Source: an uncultured Eubacteriales bacterium (GTDB taxonomy: Bacteria > Bacillota > Clostridia > Oscillospirales > CAG-272). From it: a stretch of DNA of 13,695 nt. The DNA is taken from positions 1-13,695 of the forward strand of contig URPL01000038.1 of NCBI GenBank assembly GCA_900549725.1, in the 5' to 3' direction. Shown here one piece after another: positions 6,782-13,158 of the stretch. The translations under genes were made by a program, and so were the position numbers. Within the stretch, counting starts at the first letter, position 1; each line of letters opens with the position of its first letter. The notes under the pieces are model-generated. The model saw only the letters and a list, made by a program, of their open reading frames with translations, was not told where the DNA came from and searched no databases.

Positions 6782-6870
6782 GGGGAGTCGAACGGGGCGG
6801 AAGTGAATGACAGTCCGGGGGACTGTCAGAGCCGCCCCTGACCGAGCCCGCAGGCGAGAATCGACTCCCC
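6782..6870 (+). repeat. branched palindromic cassette bounded by tmRNA T-arm sequence
   Basis: GGGGAGTCGA (6782-6791) is the exact inverse of TCGACTCCCC (6861-6870), which also occurs in the tmRNA T-arm. Inside are three nested or side stems: 6794-6800 with 6832-6838 (7 bp), 6808-6816 with 6820-6828 (9 bp, GGG loop), and 6846-6848 with 6853-6855 (CGCA loop). Together they give a three-way-junction shape of 89 nt. No coding frame is apparent. It may be a small non-autonomous element or recombination product. Confidence 0.6.
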
Positions 6871-6968
6871 TCGCCTCCACAAAATGACCGCAGTGCACCC
6901 TGCGTGTGCGGTGGTTGCGCCATGAAGGCAAATGCAAAACCCTTGTGTCAAGCCGTTTTCGGAGCATA

Positions 6969-7017
6969 GAAAAAGAACCGCAATTGCAATACACATCGTA
7001 TCACAATCACGGTTCTT
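6969..7017 (-). terminator. terminator of the tRNA-Thr/Tyr operon
   Basis: On the minus strand AAGAACCG pairs with CGGTTCTT (7010-7017 with 6973-6980), extended by GTGATTG with CAATTGC including G-T pairs, and followed by Ts (6969-6974). It begins four bases after the tRNA-Tyr CCA. Confidence 0.75.
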
Positions 7018-7020
7018 ATC

Positions 7021-7105
7021 TGGTGGGGGAAGGTGGATTCGGACCACCGAAGTCAGTGACAACAGATTTACAGTCTGCCCCCTTTGGCCGCTCGGGAATT
7101 CCCCC
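7021..7105 (-). tRNA. tRNA-Tyr (GTA)
   Basis: An 85-nt cloverleaf with acceptor stem GGGGGAA (7099-7105) pairing with TTCCCCC (7025-7031), discriminator A and encoded CCA. The anticodon loop CTGTAAA carries GTA. A long variable arm, as expected for bacterial tRNA-Tyr, and the GGTCCGAATCC T-arm are present. It lies 33 bases after tRNA-Thr on the same transcript. Confidence 0.95.
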
Positions 7106-7138
7106 ATACCCTATGGAACTTCGGTGTAGCAAGGCTAC

Positions 7139-7213
7139 TGGAGCTGGTGATCGGAGTCGAACCAACAACCTGCTGATTACAAATCAGCTGCTCTGCCATT
7201 GAGCCACACCAGC
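7139..7213 (-). tRNA. tRNA-Thr (TGT)
   Basis: A 75-nt cloverleaf: acceptor GCTGGTG (7207-7213) pairs with CACCAGC (7143-7149), then T and encoded CCA. The anticodon loop TTTGTAA carries TGT between GCTGA/TCAGC stems, and the T-arm contains GGTTCGACTCC. It is the first gene after the promoter at 7244-7272. Confidence 0.95.
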
Positions 7214-7243
7214 AAGTGTGCGCCGCTTCGTGCGACATATGGT

Positions 7244-7272
7244 ATTATAGCACCTTACAGTTATTTTGTCAA
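7244..7272 (-). promoter_or_regulatory. consensus sigma-A promoter of the tRNA operon
   Basis: On the minus strand TTGACA (7267-7272) and TATAAT (7244-7249) are both perfect with a 17-bp spacer, about 30 bases before tRNA-Thr. The strength fits a stable-RNA operon. Confidence 0.85.
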
Positions 7273-7424
7273 CTCCTTTTTTCAAAAAAATCTGGATTTT
7301 GATAAATATCCGATGCTCTCTCACAGTAGAATCAAAACATTGCATAAAATTGTATAGAAACAACTAACCAATTGAATGATGCAGCATCGGCGGAATAAAC
7401 ATGCGAAGAATATGCATTCAGCTC

Positions 7425-7453
7425 TTGACACAGCTGCGAAAATATAGTAAAAT
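7425..7453 (+). promoter_or_regulatory. sigma-A promoter of brnQ
   Basis: TTGACA (7425-7430) and TAAAAT (7448-7453) are separated by 17 bp. The ~150 bases upstream, back to the tRNA promoter, hold no gene I can support; the only structure is an 8-bp inverted pair, CCGATGCT (7310-7317) and AGCATCGG (7383-7390). Confidence 0.75.
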
Positions 7454-7468
7454 GAATAAAATACTTTT

Positions 7469-7524
7469 GCGGCTTGCAAAACGGGTGAAAACATTCTCCC
7501 GCTTCGACACAAAAGCAATGCCGC
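7469..7524 (+). promoter_or_regulatory. folded 5' leader of brnQ
   Basis: GCGGC-TTGC (7469-7477) pairs with GCAA-T-GCCGC (7515-7524, one bulged T), and within it CGGG (7482-7485) pairs with CCCG (7498-7501). The fold ends about 22 bases before the ATG. It could affect translation; it matches no riboswitch I know. Confidence 0.3.
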
Positions 7525-7546
7525 CTGATACAAAGTGAGTACTGTT

Positions 7547-8929
7547 ATGAAGAGGAACCTGAAATTTCGCGAATACATTTATGTTGCCAGCATGCTGTTC
7601 GGCTTGTTTTTCGGCGCCGGCAACCTGATTTTCCCGATTCATATGGGGCAAATGGCAGGCAGCAATCTCTGGCCCGCCATCATCGGGTTTTTGGTTACCG
7701 GGGTCGGGCTGCCGCTGCTCAGCGTTGCAGCGCTCGGCATCAGCCGAAGCGACGGGCTTTTTGATCTGAGCAGCAAGGTCTGCCGCCCGTATGCCATGTT
7801 TTTCACCTGCCTTTTATATTTGACGATCGGGCCGTTTTTTGCTATTCCGAGATGTGCCACCACCTCCTTTACCGTCGGCATAGAGCAGATTTTGCCGCAG
7901 GGCGAGCATACTTCCCTGTTTTTATTGCTGTTTACCCTGCTTTTCTTTGCGATTGCGCTTGCCTTTTCGCTCTTTCCCGGGAAAATTCTGACCTGGGTCG
8001 GCAAAATTCTCAATCCGATATTCCTTGCATTTCTCGGTGTGCTTGTCGTTGTTGCGATGACTTCTCCCTCGGCATCGCTTTCCTCCGTCGCTCCTGAGGG
8101 CAACTATGTCGCACAGCCGTTCTTCCAAGGATTTTTGGAAGGATATAATACTATGGATGTTTTGGCGGGGCTAGCGTTTGGCATTATTGTTGTCGATGTC
8201 ATCCGCTCACTTGGGGTAAAGCAGGAATCCGCCGTCGCCAAAAACACCGTGCTTTCCGGTGTTTTCAGTTCGCTTTTGATGGCGCTTATCTATATTGCCG
8301 TCACCGTTGTCGGAACGCAGAGCCGCGGCTTGTTTGCAACCAGCGAAAACGGCGGCATTGCCTTTGCACAGATCGCACAGCATTATCTCGGCAAGCCGGG
8401 GCTTTATGTTCTCGCGGCAACCGTAACCTTTGCCTGCCTGAAAACCGCAATCGGGCTGATTACAAGCTGCGCGGAAACCTTTTCCTCAATTTTCAAAAAA
8501 GGACCGTCCTATCGGGTTTGGGCAATCGTATTCAGCGTTCTTTCCTTTCTCATTGCAAACCTCGGGCTGAATTCCATTATCAAGATTTCCATTCCGGTTT
8601 TGATGTTCCTCTATCCGCTCGCCATCACGCTTGTGCTTTTGGCGTTACTCGGAAAACTGTTCGGGCACGATCGCTTGGTTTATGGCTTTGTAACGGGATT
8701 TACATTGCTGCCTGCTTTTTATGATTTTTTGGCGGCGCTTCCTGCCGAGCTGCACAAAATGCTTCACCTGGACGAGGCCCTTGCAGCCATCGGAAAATTT
8801 TTGCCATTTTCCCCCATCGGGCTTGGATGGGTCTGCCCTGCCGCTGTCGGCCTTTTCCTCGGACTCCTTATTCACTTTATCCGCGTTTTGAAGCAACGCC
8901 GACAGAAAAAACAAATCGCAACCGCGTAA
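7547..8929 (+). CDS. brnQ: branched-chain amino acid:cation symporter BrnQ
   Basis: A 460-residue inner-membrane carrier importing leucine, isoleucine and valine with Na+ or H+. About twelve hydrophobic segments are visible across the length. The N-terminal signature FGLFFGAGNLIFPIHMG (residues ~18-34) is diagnostic, as are the loop TIGPFFAIPRCATTSF (about 93-108), the GYNTMDVLAGLAFGIIV segment near 200-216 and KTAIGLITSCAETF in the second half. A Lys/Arg-rich tail closes the protein. The ATG at 7547 is preferred; a GTG four codons earlier (7535) is in frame but has no better ribosome site, and the Shine-Dalgarno is weak for either. Monocistronic: own promoter and folded leader before it, strong terminator after it. 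Confidence 0.95.
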   Translation: MKRNLKFREYIYVASMLFGLFFGAGNLIFPIHMGQMAGSNLWPAIIGFLVTGVGLPLLSVAALGISRSDGLFDLSSKVCRPYAMFFTCLLYLTIGPFFAIPRCATTSFTVGIEQILPQGEHTSLFLLLFTLLFFAIALAFSLFPGKILTWVGKILNPIFLAFLGVLVVVAMTSPSASLSSVAPEGNYVAQPFFQGFLEGYNTMDVLAGLAFGIIVVDVIRSLGVKQESAVAKNTVLSGVFSSLLMALIYIAVTVVGTQSRGLFATSENGGIAFAQIAQHYLGKPGLYVLAATVTFACLKTAIGLITSCAETFSSIFKKGPSYRVWAIVFSVLSFLIANLGLNSIIKISIPVLMFLYPLAITLVLLALLGKLFGHDRLVYGFVTGFTLLPAFYDFLAALPAELHKMLHLDEALAAIGKFLPFSPIGLGWVCPAAVGLFLGLLIHFIRVLKQRRQKKQIATA

Positions 8930-8932
8930 AGC

Positions 8933-8966
8933 AAAAACCGTTCGCCTTGCGGCGAACGGTTTTTTT
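8933..8966 (+). terminator. bidirectional terminator between brnQ and the DUF5131 gene
   Basis: CCGTTCGCC and GGCGAACGG form a perfect stem with a TTGC loop, flanked by five As and seven Ts (8960-8966). It sits four bases after brnQ's stop and three before the convergent gene's stop, so it can serve both. Confidence 0.92.
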
Positions 8967-8968
8967 GT

Positions 8969-9742
8969 TCATTGCCGATCAGGCAGTCTCAAATGTGTCT
9001 GCGGAAAAAAGTCAATCCCCGCCTTTTTCGCCTGGTCGCATTGGCAGGCGCGCGGAATATGATACCGTTTTCCGTCTTTCACAAAATTTGCACCGGTTTG
9101 ATGAAAACAAAACGAGACCTGCTTTTCCATGCACTGCGCATGCAGAGAAAGCACCCATTCATATCGGCATTCCCGTGCGAATTGCCCGGATTCCCCGCCG
9201 ACCAAGACCTGCTCTATTGCATCACTCAGATACTGCCGCAAATCGATTGCCTCAAGACACGGCTCGACAATGATCAAGCGATGGCGGATCGGCAAAGCCA
9301 GAAAAACGGGGAGACGCGCATCCGCCCTTTCCCTGTTTTCAACCGTGCAGCCGATCCGGACATTTTCATAGCCCTCGCCCCAGTCGGGCGGCAGACATTG
9401 CCGAAGGCGCTCAATCCTCTTGGTGAAAAATATAAATGTGCAGTCGGAGCGCCGCCGCATCATTTCCCAGCATGCAGCGCGCCAGGCATCCGCATCCGGC
9501 AGCAAAAAATCCGAGGTGAAGCAGGTGAACACCTCCGTGCCGGACGGTATTTTTTCGCTGCCGTCCCGCTTTTTGCGCAGCGGCAGGTCGAAACTTGCGT
9601 TTTTACGGCAAAGGCTGCTTGCCTGCGCCGCCCCGTACATTGCATCCCGGCGGTATACATAACAATATTTGCAGCCCGGGCTGATTTTTGTGCACCCGTG
9701 CCACGGGTTCCAATCAACGATGCCGTTCGTTTCATGCAGCAT
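8969..9742 (-). CDS. DUF5131 (phage Gp37/Gp68-like) cysteine-cluster protein
   Basis: A 257-residue member of the DUF5131 family, often named after phage proteins Gp37/Gp68. The N-terminal block WNPWHGCTKISPGCKYCY (residues 11-28) has Cys17, Cys24 and Cys27, a CX6CX2C set thought to bind an iron-sulfur cluster in a radical-SAM-like barrel. FTCFTSDFLLPDAD, FFTKRIERL, the VRIGCTVEN motif, IIVEPCLEAIDL and VLVGGESG are recognisable family blocks in order. The biochemical reaction is not established. The frame extends twelve codons upstream, but AAGGAGAGG lies about nine bases before this ATG and the longer start would overlap the kinase. It begins 25 bases after the histidine kinase stop, so it is probably the third gene of that operon. 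Phage-related homologues exist, but no other phage gene is nearby. Confidence 0.88.
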   Translation of the reverse strand: MLHETNGIVDWNPWHGCTKISPGCKYCYVYRRDAMYGAAQASSLCRKNASFDLPLRKKRDGSEKIPSGTEVFTCFTSDFLLPDADAWRAACWEMMRRRSDCTFIFFTKRIERLRQCLPPDWGEGYENVRIGCTVENRERADARLPVFLALPIRHRLIIVEPCLEAIDLRQYLSDAIEQVLVGGESGQFARECRYEWVLSLHAQCMEKQVSFCFHQTGANFVKDGKRYHIPRACQCDQAKKAGIDFFPQTHLRLPDRQ

Positions 9743-9767
9743 GGCAGTCCTCTCCTTTTCGGATGCT

Positions 9768-11039
9768 TCACAAAACAATGCGCAAAAGGAAAAATGTATC
9801 CGTTATCACAAACTGGCAGTTCCCTTTCAGCTTTTCGGTCACGGAGCGAATGCTTTGCGTCCCAAGACCGTGCCCCGGTCCTTTTCCGAGCAAGCGCCCG
9901 TCAGCCGTTTTCGGTTTTTCCGCAAAGGTATTCTTTAACGAAATCAGCAGCTTTTCGCCGTTCATGCGGAGATCCAGATGAATTCTCCGTTCCTTCGGTG
10001 GGAGCTGCAGCACCGCATGAATCGCATTTTCCATTGCGTTTGATAAGATGGAGGTCAGGTCTACATCGCCGATGCGCAGAACTCCCGGCACATGGATTTC
10101 ATAGGAAAACGCAATTTTGTTTTCCTGAATTGCGGCTTCATAAGCAGAGAGAATGGTATTAATCGTTTTATTAGTGCAGTATTTTTGCACGGCGGTCTTA
10201 TCCACGTGTGAAATCACCTCGCCGCAATACACCCTTGCTTTTTCATACTCTCCGTCCTCAATCTGCCCTGCGATATTTGCAAGGAAATGACGCATGTCAT
10301 GGCGCAAAAGCGAAAGCTTATATTCACTGCGCTCATTTGCGGCGATTTCCTTTTCGATCTGAGCGCGTTGCATCTCAATGAGGCGATTTCTCTGCTCTGC
10401 CTCCCGCTTTTCCTCGTATTGCTTGAAATATACAAGCAAAAACAAAAGGTATGCAATGCACAGCGCAAACCCCAAAAATTCCGCAACCACCTCTTTGCCG
10501 GAATACAGCAGCGAGGTATACACCCCCGTGACATAATCGAACACATAATAGGTAAACGGCATCAGAGAAAAAATCAACAGCTCTTTATCCGGCTTTTGCG
10601 TCAGCTGCGCCGTTGCATAGGAGACATAGCGCAAAAGCAGCACAAAAACAAGAATCGTGATTGCGATACGAACACTGTAATACCCCCATTCCGCATGAAA
10701 AATATCAAGCGCAACCAACCCGACCCATTTGCTTACCTGGCAGCACAGATATGCCGTCGCCACCGAAAGCGTGGAGACCAAAAAGCGGTAACCGAAATAC
10801 AGCATCAAAAAAAGAATCAGCGGCAAATGCACAATCAACGGATAAATGCGCGTCGTGATTTGCTCCCCAAACAGCAAAAAGACACTGATGTAAACAACGC
10901 CGCTTGCGCAGGTAAAGCCAAACAAAGCAACCAGGTTTTTTCGATTCATTTGGATGCCGAGAAATGATGCCGAAACAAAGACACCGAACAGCAGCGTCAG
11001 CGCATTGTGCGCAAACTTCAGAATTTCCGTGACGCTCAT
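9768..11039 (-). CDS. AgrC-like sensor histidine kinase (GHKL ATPase)
   Basis: A 423-residue membrane sensor kinase. The first ~205 residues hold about six transmembrane segments with no large extracellular domain, as in peptide-sensing AgrC/ComD-type kinases. A coiled, charged linker (about 206-242) leads to the phosphoacceptor block SLLRHDMRHFL with His247. The ATPase domain shows an N box with Asn334 and Asn338 (SNAMENAIHA) and a G box GHGLGTQSI (389-397). The D-box region is short, typical of HPK10 kinases. The ATG overlaps the response regulator's TGA (ATGA), giving translational coupling and a clear partner. No AgrD-like peptide or AgrB-like processing gene is present in the window, so the signal is unknown. 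Confidence 0.92.
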   Translation of the reverse strand: MSVTEILKFAHNALTLLFGVFVSASFLGIQMNRKNLVALFGFTCASGVVYISVFLLFGEQITTRIYPLIVHLPLILFLMLYFGYRFLVSTLSVATAYLCCQVSKWVGLVALDIFHAEWGYYSVRIAITILVFVLLLRYVSYATAQLTQKPDKELLIFSLMPFTYYVFDYVTGVYTSLLYSGKEVVAEFLGFALCIAYLLFLLVYFKQYEEKREAEQRNRLIEMQRAQIEKEIAANERSEYKLSLLRHDMRHFLANIAGQIEDGEYEKARVYCGEVISHVDKTAVQKYCTNKTINTILSAYEAAIQENKIAFSYEIHVPGVLRIGDVDLTSILSNAMENAIHAVLQLPPKERRIHLDLRMNGEKLLISLKNTFAEKPKTADGRLLGKGPGHGLGTQSIRSVTEKLKGNCQFVITDTFFLLRIVL

Positions 11040-11764
11040 TCGCTCTCACCCGATTCTTGAAACATTCTTGCAAAATATGCTTCCTGGAACGCTTTGCCGA
11101 ATCCTCTTGCAATCGGCACGGCGCGGCCTGTTTTGGTGACAAGTTCCGCTGTATTGAAATGATCGACATTCGGCAAATATACAAGGTAGCTGCGGTGGCA
11201 TTTAAAAAAGCCGTCGTTTGATAAAAAACGCTCCTCAATGGTGTGCAGCGGGTCAATCGAGGCAACCGATCTGCCGCCCTTCAGATAAAAAATGCATTTT
11301 TTATTTTGTGCCTCAATGAATTCAATATCCTGAAAATACAGTTTTTGATAGCCGAACTGCGTCCTGACGGCGGTGTTTTTCGGTTCGGCATCAAATGCCG
11401 TACTGCAGCGATCCAGCGTTTCCTTGATTTTTTCATAGGAAACGGGCTTGAGCAAATATCCGTCCGCTTTGACATCATACGAAGCAAGCGCAAATTCCGG
11501 CGAAGAAGTCAAAAAAATGAGTTTAGCGGCAGTATCGTTTTTGCGCAGCTCCTTTGCCGTTTCAAGCCCGTTTTGCATCGGCATCAAAATATCTAAAAAA
11601 ATGATATCCATATGCATCGCGGCATGCTTCTGCAAAAGCGCATCTCCGCTCTGAAAGGAATAAATCCGAGCGGTAACTGCGCTCTGTGCCAACCATGCGC
11701 GGATCAGCTCCGCCGCATGGTGCAAGAAATCCAAACTGTCATCACAGACTGCAATCCGTATCAT
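11036..11764 (-). CDS. LytTR-family response regulator (AgrA-like)
   Basis: A 242-residue transcription factor. The receiver domain (about 1-118) has the acidic pair Asp8-Asp9, phosphoacceptor Asp58 in IIFLDILMP, a Thr/Ser switch in LTSSPEFA and the conserved Lys in YLLKPVSYEK. The LytTR DNA-binding domain follows (about 128-235), with FIEAQNKKCIFYL and FFKCHRSYLVYLPNVD as its recognisable blocks. The frame continues to a GTG at 11776, but GAGG about seven bases before the ATG at 11764 and the family N-terminus MIRIAVCDD favour the shorter start. It is transcribed with the kinase from the promoter at 11796-11824, just downstream of a pair of 21-bp-spaced repeats that may be its own binding site. 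Confidence 0.93.
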   Translation of the reverse strand: MIRIAVCDDSLDFLHHAAELIRAWLAQSAVTARIYSFQSGDALLQKHAAMHMDIIFLDILMPMQNGLETAKELRKNDTAAKLIFLTSSPEFALASYDVKADGYLLKPVSYEKIKETLDRCSTAFDAEPKNTAVRTQFGYQKLYFQDIEFIEAQNKKCIFYLKGGRSVASIDPLHTIEERFLSNDGFFKCHRSYLVYLPNVDHFNTAELVTKTGRAVPIARGFGKAFQEAYFARMFQESGESE

Positions 11765-11795
11765 GCGTAACCTCACAGAATCACTTGATATGATT

Positions 11796-11824
11796 ATTCT
11801 ACTACATTTCTCACATTATTTCAA
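11796..11824 (-). promoter_or_regulatory. promoter of the two-component operon
   Basis: On the minus strand TTGAAA (11819-11824) and TAGAAT (11796-11801) have a 17-bp spacer and lie about 30 bases before the response regulator start. Confidence 0.65.
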
Positions 11825-11832
11825 CCGCCTTG

Positions 11833-11866
11833 CCGGAAAACAAACGAAATTTGACCTGAAACAAAC
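11833..11866 (-). promoter_or_regulatory. paired direct repeats, candidate LytTR binding site
   Basis: On the minus strand GTTTGTTTCAGG (11855-11866) is followed by GTTTGTTTTCCGG (11833-11845); the repeat edges are 21 bp apart, two helical turns. The pair ends nine bases upstream of the operon's -35 box. Direct repeats at this spacing and place are typical of LytTR regulators, so autoregulation is inferred. Confidence 0.5.
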
Positions 11867-11895
11867 CCATGGCTTTTCGCTCCGGGTGTGAAAAG

Positions 11896-11931
11896 AACGC
11901 CTGTTGCAATGAACCAATCGCAACAGGCGTT
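11896..11931 (-). terminator. terminator of the XRE regulator gene
   Basis: A perfect 12-bp stem (11896-11907 with 11920-11931) with a 12-base loop follows the gene end by 25 bases on the minus strand; a short CTTTT tract follows. Confidence 0.7.
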
Positions 11932-11955
11932 TTCAAAGGCGCCGTAAAACGGCGA

Positions 11956-12465
11956 TTATGCGCGCTTACGCGTCAAGCAAATTCCTACCGCGCCGCCGAC
12001 AAAAACAATCGGCGCCAGGCGGACAAACAGCCATTCAAAGGCATGCAATGCGGCTGAGGCAACTGCGGTTTCGGGGGAGGTGAGATCCCAATTCAAATAG
12101 GAACCGTTTATTATGAACAACGCCGCAAAAACGGCGGCAATCCCGGCACACAGCACAATGAAAAACCAATGAAAAACGTGCCGCCGCACGGCAGCCTGCC
12201 GCGCAAGCTGAAAATTGATGCAGGCAAGCTTTTCGGAGATTGCGCTGAGCGGCTCCGCCGTTTCTTCGTAAGCGGTCTCGCCGAGCAGCGTGCTCACCGG
12301 CACCTGTAAAGCTTCGGAAAGTGCGATGAGCAAATCCGCATCCGGCACCGAGCGTCCCTGCTCCCATTTGGAAACTGTCTGCCGCACCACATTCAGCAAA
12401 GCGGCAAGCTCCTCTTGAGAAAGCCCCTTTGATTTTCTGATTGCCTTAATTGTTTCACCCAACAT
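11956..12465 (-). CDS. membrane-anchored XRE-family transcriptional regulator
   Basis: A 169-residue protein with an N-terminal Cro/CI-type helix-turn-helix (residues 3-58). IKAIRKSKGLSQEELAALL and VVRQTVSKWEQGRSVPD are its textbook blocks, and LIALSEALQVPVSTLLGE ends the domain. A linker (about 60-93) leads to a hydrophobic segment near 97-118 and a second near 145-163, with a basic CLTRKRA end, so the DNA-binding part is probably tethered to the membrane on the cytosolic side. Such XRE-plus-two-TM proteins are common in Firmicutes and usually regulate nearby genes, but the target is not evident. AAAGGAGG lies about eleven bases before the ATG. It has its own promoter and terminator, so it is a single-gene unit. 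Confidence 0.92.
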   Translation of the reverse strand: MLGETIKAIRKSKGLSQEELAALLNVVRQTVSKWEQGRSVPDADLLIALSEALQVPVSTLLGETAYEETAEPLSAISEKLACINFQLARQAAVRRHVFHWFFIVLCAGIAAVFAALFIINGSYLNWDLTSPETAVASAALHAFEWLFVRLAPIVFVGGAVGICLTRKRA

Positions 12466-12492
12466 TTTTGCAAAAACCTCCTTTCGCTGCCA

Positions 12493-12521
12493 ATCTTACC
12501 GCAAAAACGCCGCCTCGTCAA
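12493..12521 (-). promoter_or_regulatory. promoter of the XRE regulator
   Basis: On the minus strand TTGACG (12516-12521) and TAAGAT (12493-12498) have a 17-bp spacer, about 30 bases before the start. A direct operator is not obvious. Confidence 0.6.
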
Positions 12522-12542
12522 GCAACGCAAAATAACATATGC

Positions 12543-13025
12543 CTACAATTCCGCAATTTCGACAATGGAACCGTGCTCACGCAGCAAATTGACAAGGTCT
12601 GACACCTTCAGCCACACAGTTGCCGCATTATCGTTTGGATGGACGCCGATTCTTTGCCCCGAAAAATCGGCATCCAGATAAAAACGGACTTTATGCTGCG
12701 TATCATTGAGAAGGCCAAACGGCGTTACAGCTCCCGGCGTAAGGCCGAGATAGCTCTGCAGATCCCGCGCGTCGGCAAAGGAAAGCGGACGCAAGCCATA
12801 CAGCTTTCGAAACGCCTTCAAATCCACGCGCTTTTCTCCTTTTACTGTAATCAAATAATAGTTTTGTTTTTTATCATCGCGCACAAACAAATTCTTTGCC
12901 TCGCACTCCGGGTACAAAATCGAAATTGCTTTCAACTCTTCCATAGAGAAAACAGCCTTGTGTTCGGTGCGTTCATACGGAATGTTGTTCTCATCTAAAT
13001 ATTGATATATTTCCTGTTTATTCAT
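12543..13025 (-). CDS. YbaK/ProX-type prolyl-tRNA deacylase (prolyl-tRNA synthetase-associated domain)
   Basis: A 160-residue free-standing editing-domain protein of the ProX/PrdX (ProXp-ala) branch, expected to hydrolyse mischarged Ala-tRNA-Pro in the cytosol. Family blocks are visible in order: YLDENNIPYERTEH (about 8-21), AKNLFVRDDKKQNYYLI (about 43-59) with the conserved Lys, KGEKRVDLKAF, LGLTPGAVTPFGLLND (about 99-114) with the GxxxP-type loop, and GVHPNDNAATVWL (about 131-143). Length is normal. The frame extends 35 codons upstream, but the family N-terminus MNKQEIYQYLDE and GGGAG about seven bases before it fix the start at 13025. The ribosome site is inside an inverted repeat (13035-13089). 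The gap to metG contains a strong hairpin, so the gene is probably separately expressed. Confidence 0.93.
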   Translation of the reverse strand: MNKQEIYQYLDENNIPYERTEHKAVFSMEELKAISILYPECEAKNLFVRDDKKQNYYLITVKGEKRVDLKAFRKLYGLRPLSFADARDLQSYLGLTPGAVTPFGLLNDTQHKVRFYLDADFSGQRIGVHPNDNAATVWLKVSDLVNLLREHGSIVEIAEL

Positions 13026-13034
13026 AACGGTTCT

Positions 13035-13089
13035 CCCGGGCAAAAAACGACATAGCTTTTGAGCTTGCAAGGCACAATCGGGGCCCGGG
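13035..13089 (-). promoter_or_regulatory. leader hairpin covering the deacylase ribosome site
   Basis: On the minus strand CCCGGGC-complementary arms (13083-13089 and 13035-13041, 7 bp) enclose a 41-base loop with an inner AGCT pair (13062-13065 and 13054-13057). The proximal arm merges into the GGGAG ribosome site, which could be masked. No clear promoter is seen here. Confidence 0.35.
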
Positions 13090-13122
13090 GACAAAAGGCT
13101 ATACTCATTTCCCATTTGAAAG

Positions 13123-13150
13123 GTGGGCAATTCCTTTCGGAATTGCCCAC
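13123..13150 (-). terminator. terminator-like hairpin after metG
   Basis: GTGGGCAATTCC (13123-13134) and GGAATTGCCCAC (13139-13150) form a perfect 12-bp stem with a four-base loop, eight bases past the metG stop. The following CTTTC is a poor T-tract, so termination may be partial. Confidence 0.6.
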
Positions 13151-13158
13151 GCGATTAT

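Larger units (their letters stand above)
6716..6916 (+). repeat. direct duplication of tmRNA 3' tail and terminator
   Basis: Bases 6716-6771 (half of the tmRNA T-arm, acceptor strand, CCA and terminator stem) recur at 6861-6916 with 53 of 56 identical and an offset of exactly 145 bp. The second copy has lost the CCA and the T-tract, so it is probably not functional as a tRNA-like end or terminator. The 89 bases between the copies, plus the first ten of copy two, form a branched palindrome. tmRNA 3' ends are classic integrase attachment sites, but no integrase is present. Confidence 0.85.

Noticed and set aside
6861..6916. Second tRNA or tmRNA gene
   Set aside because: Only the 3' tail is present; there is no matching 5' acceptor strand or D-arm, and the CCA is lost.
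6458..6994. 178-codon minus frame across tmRNA
   Set aside because: It covers the tmRNA and its duplication, both noncoding, and has no domain.
8972..10162. 396-codon plus-strand frame opposite DUF5131 and the kinase
   Set aside because: Shadow frame across two well-supported minus genes.
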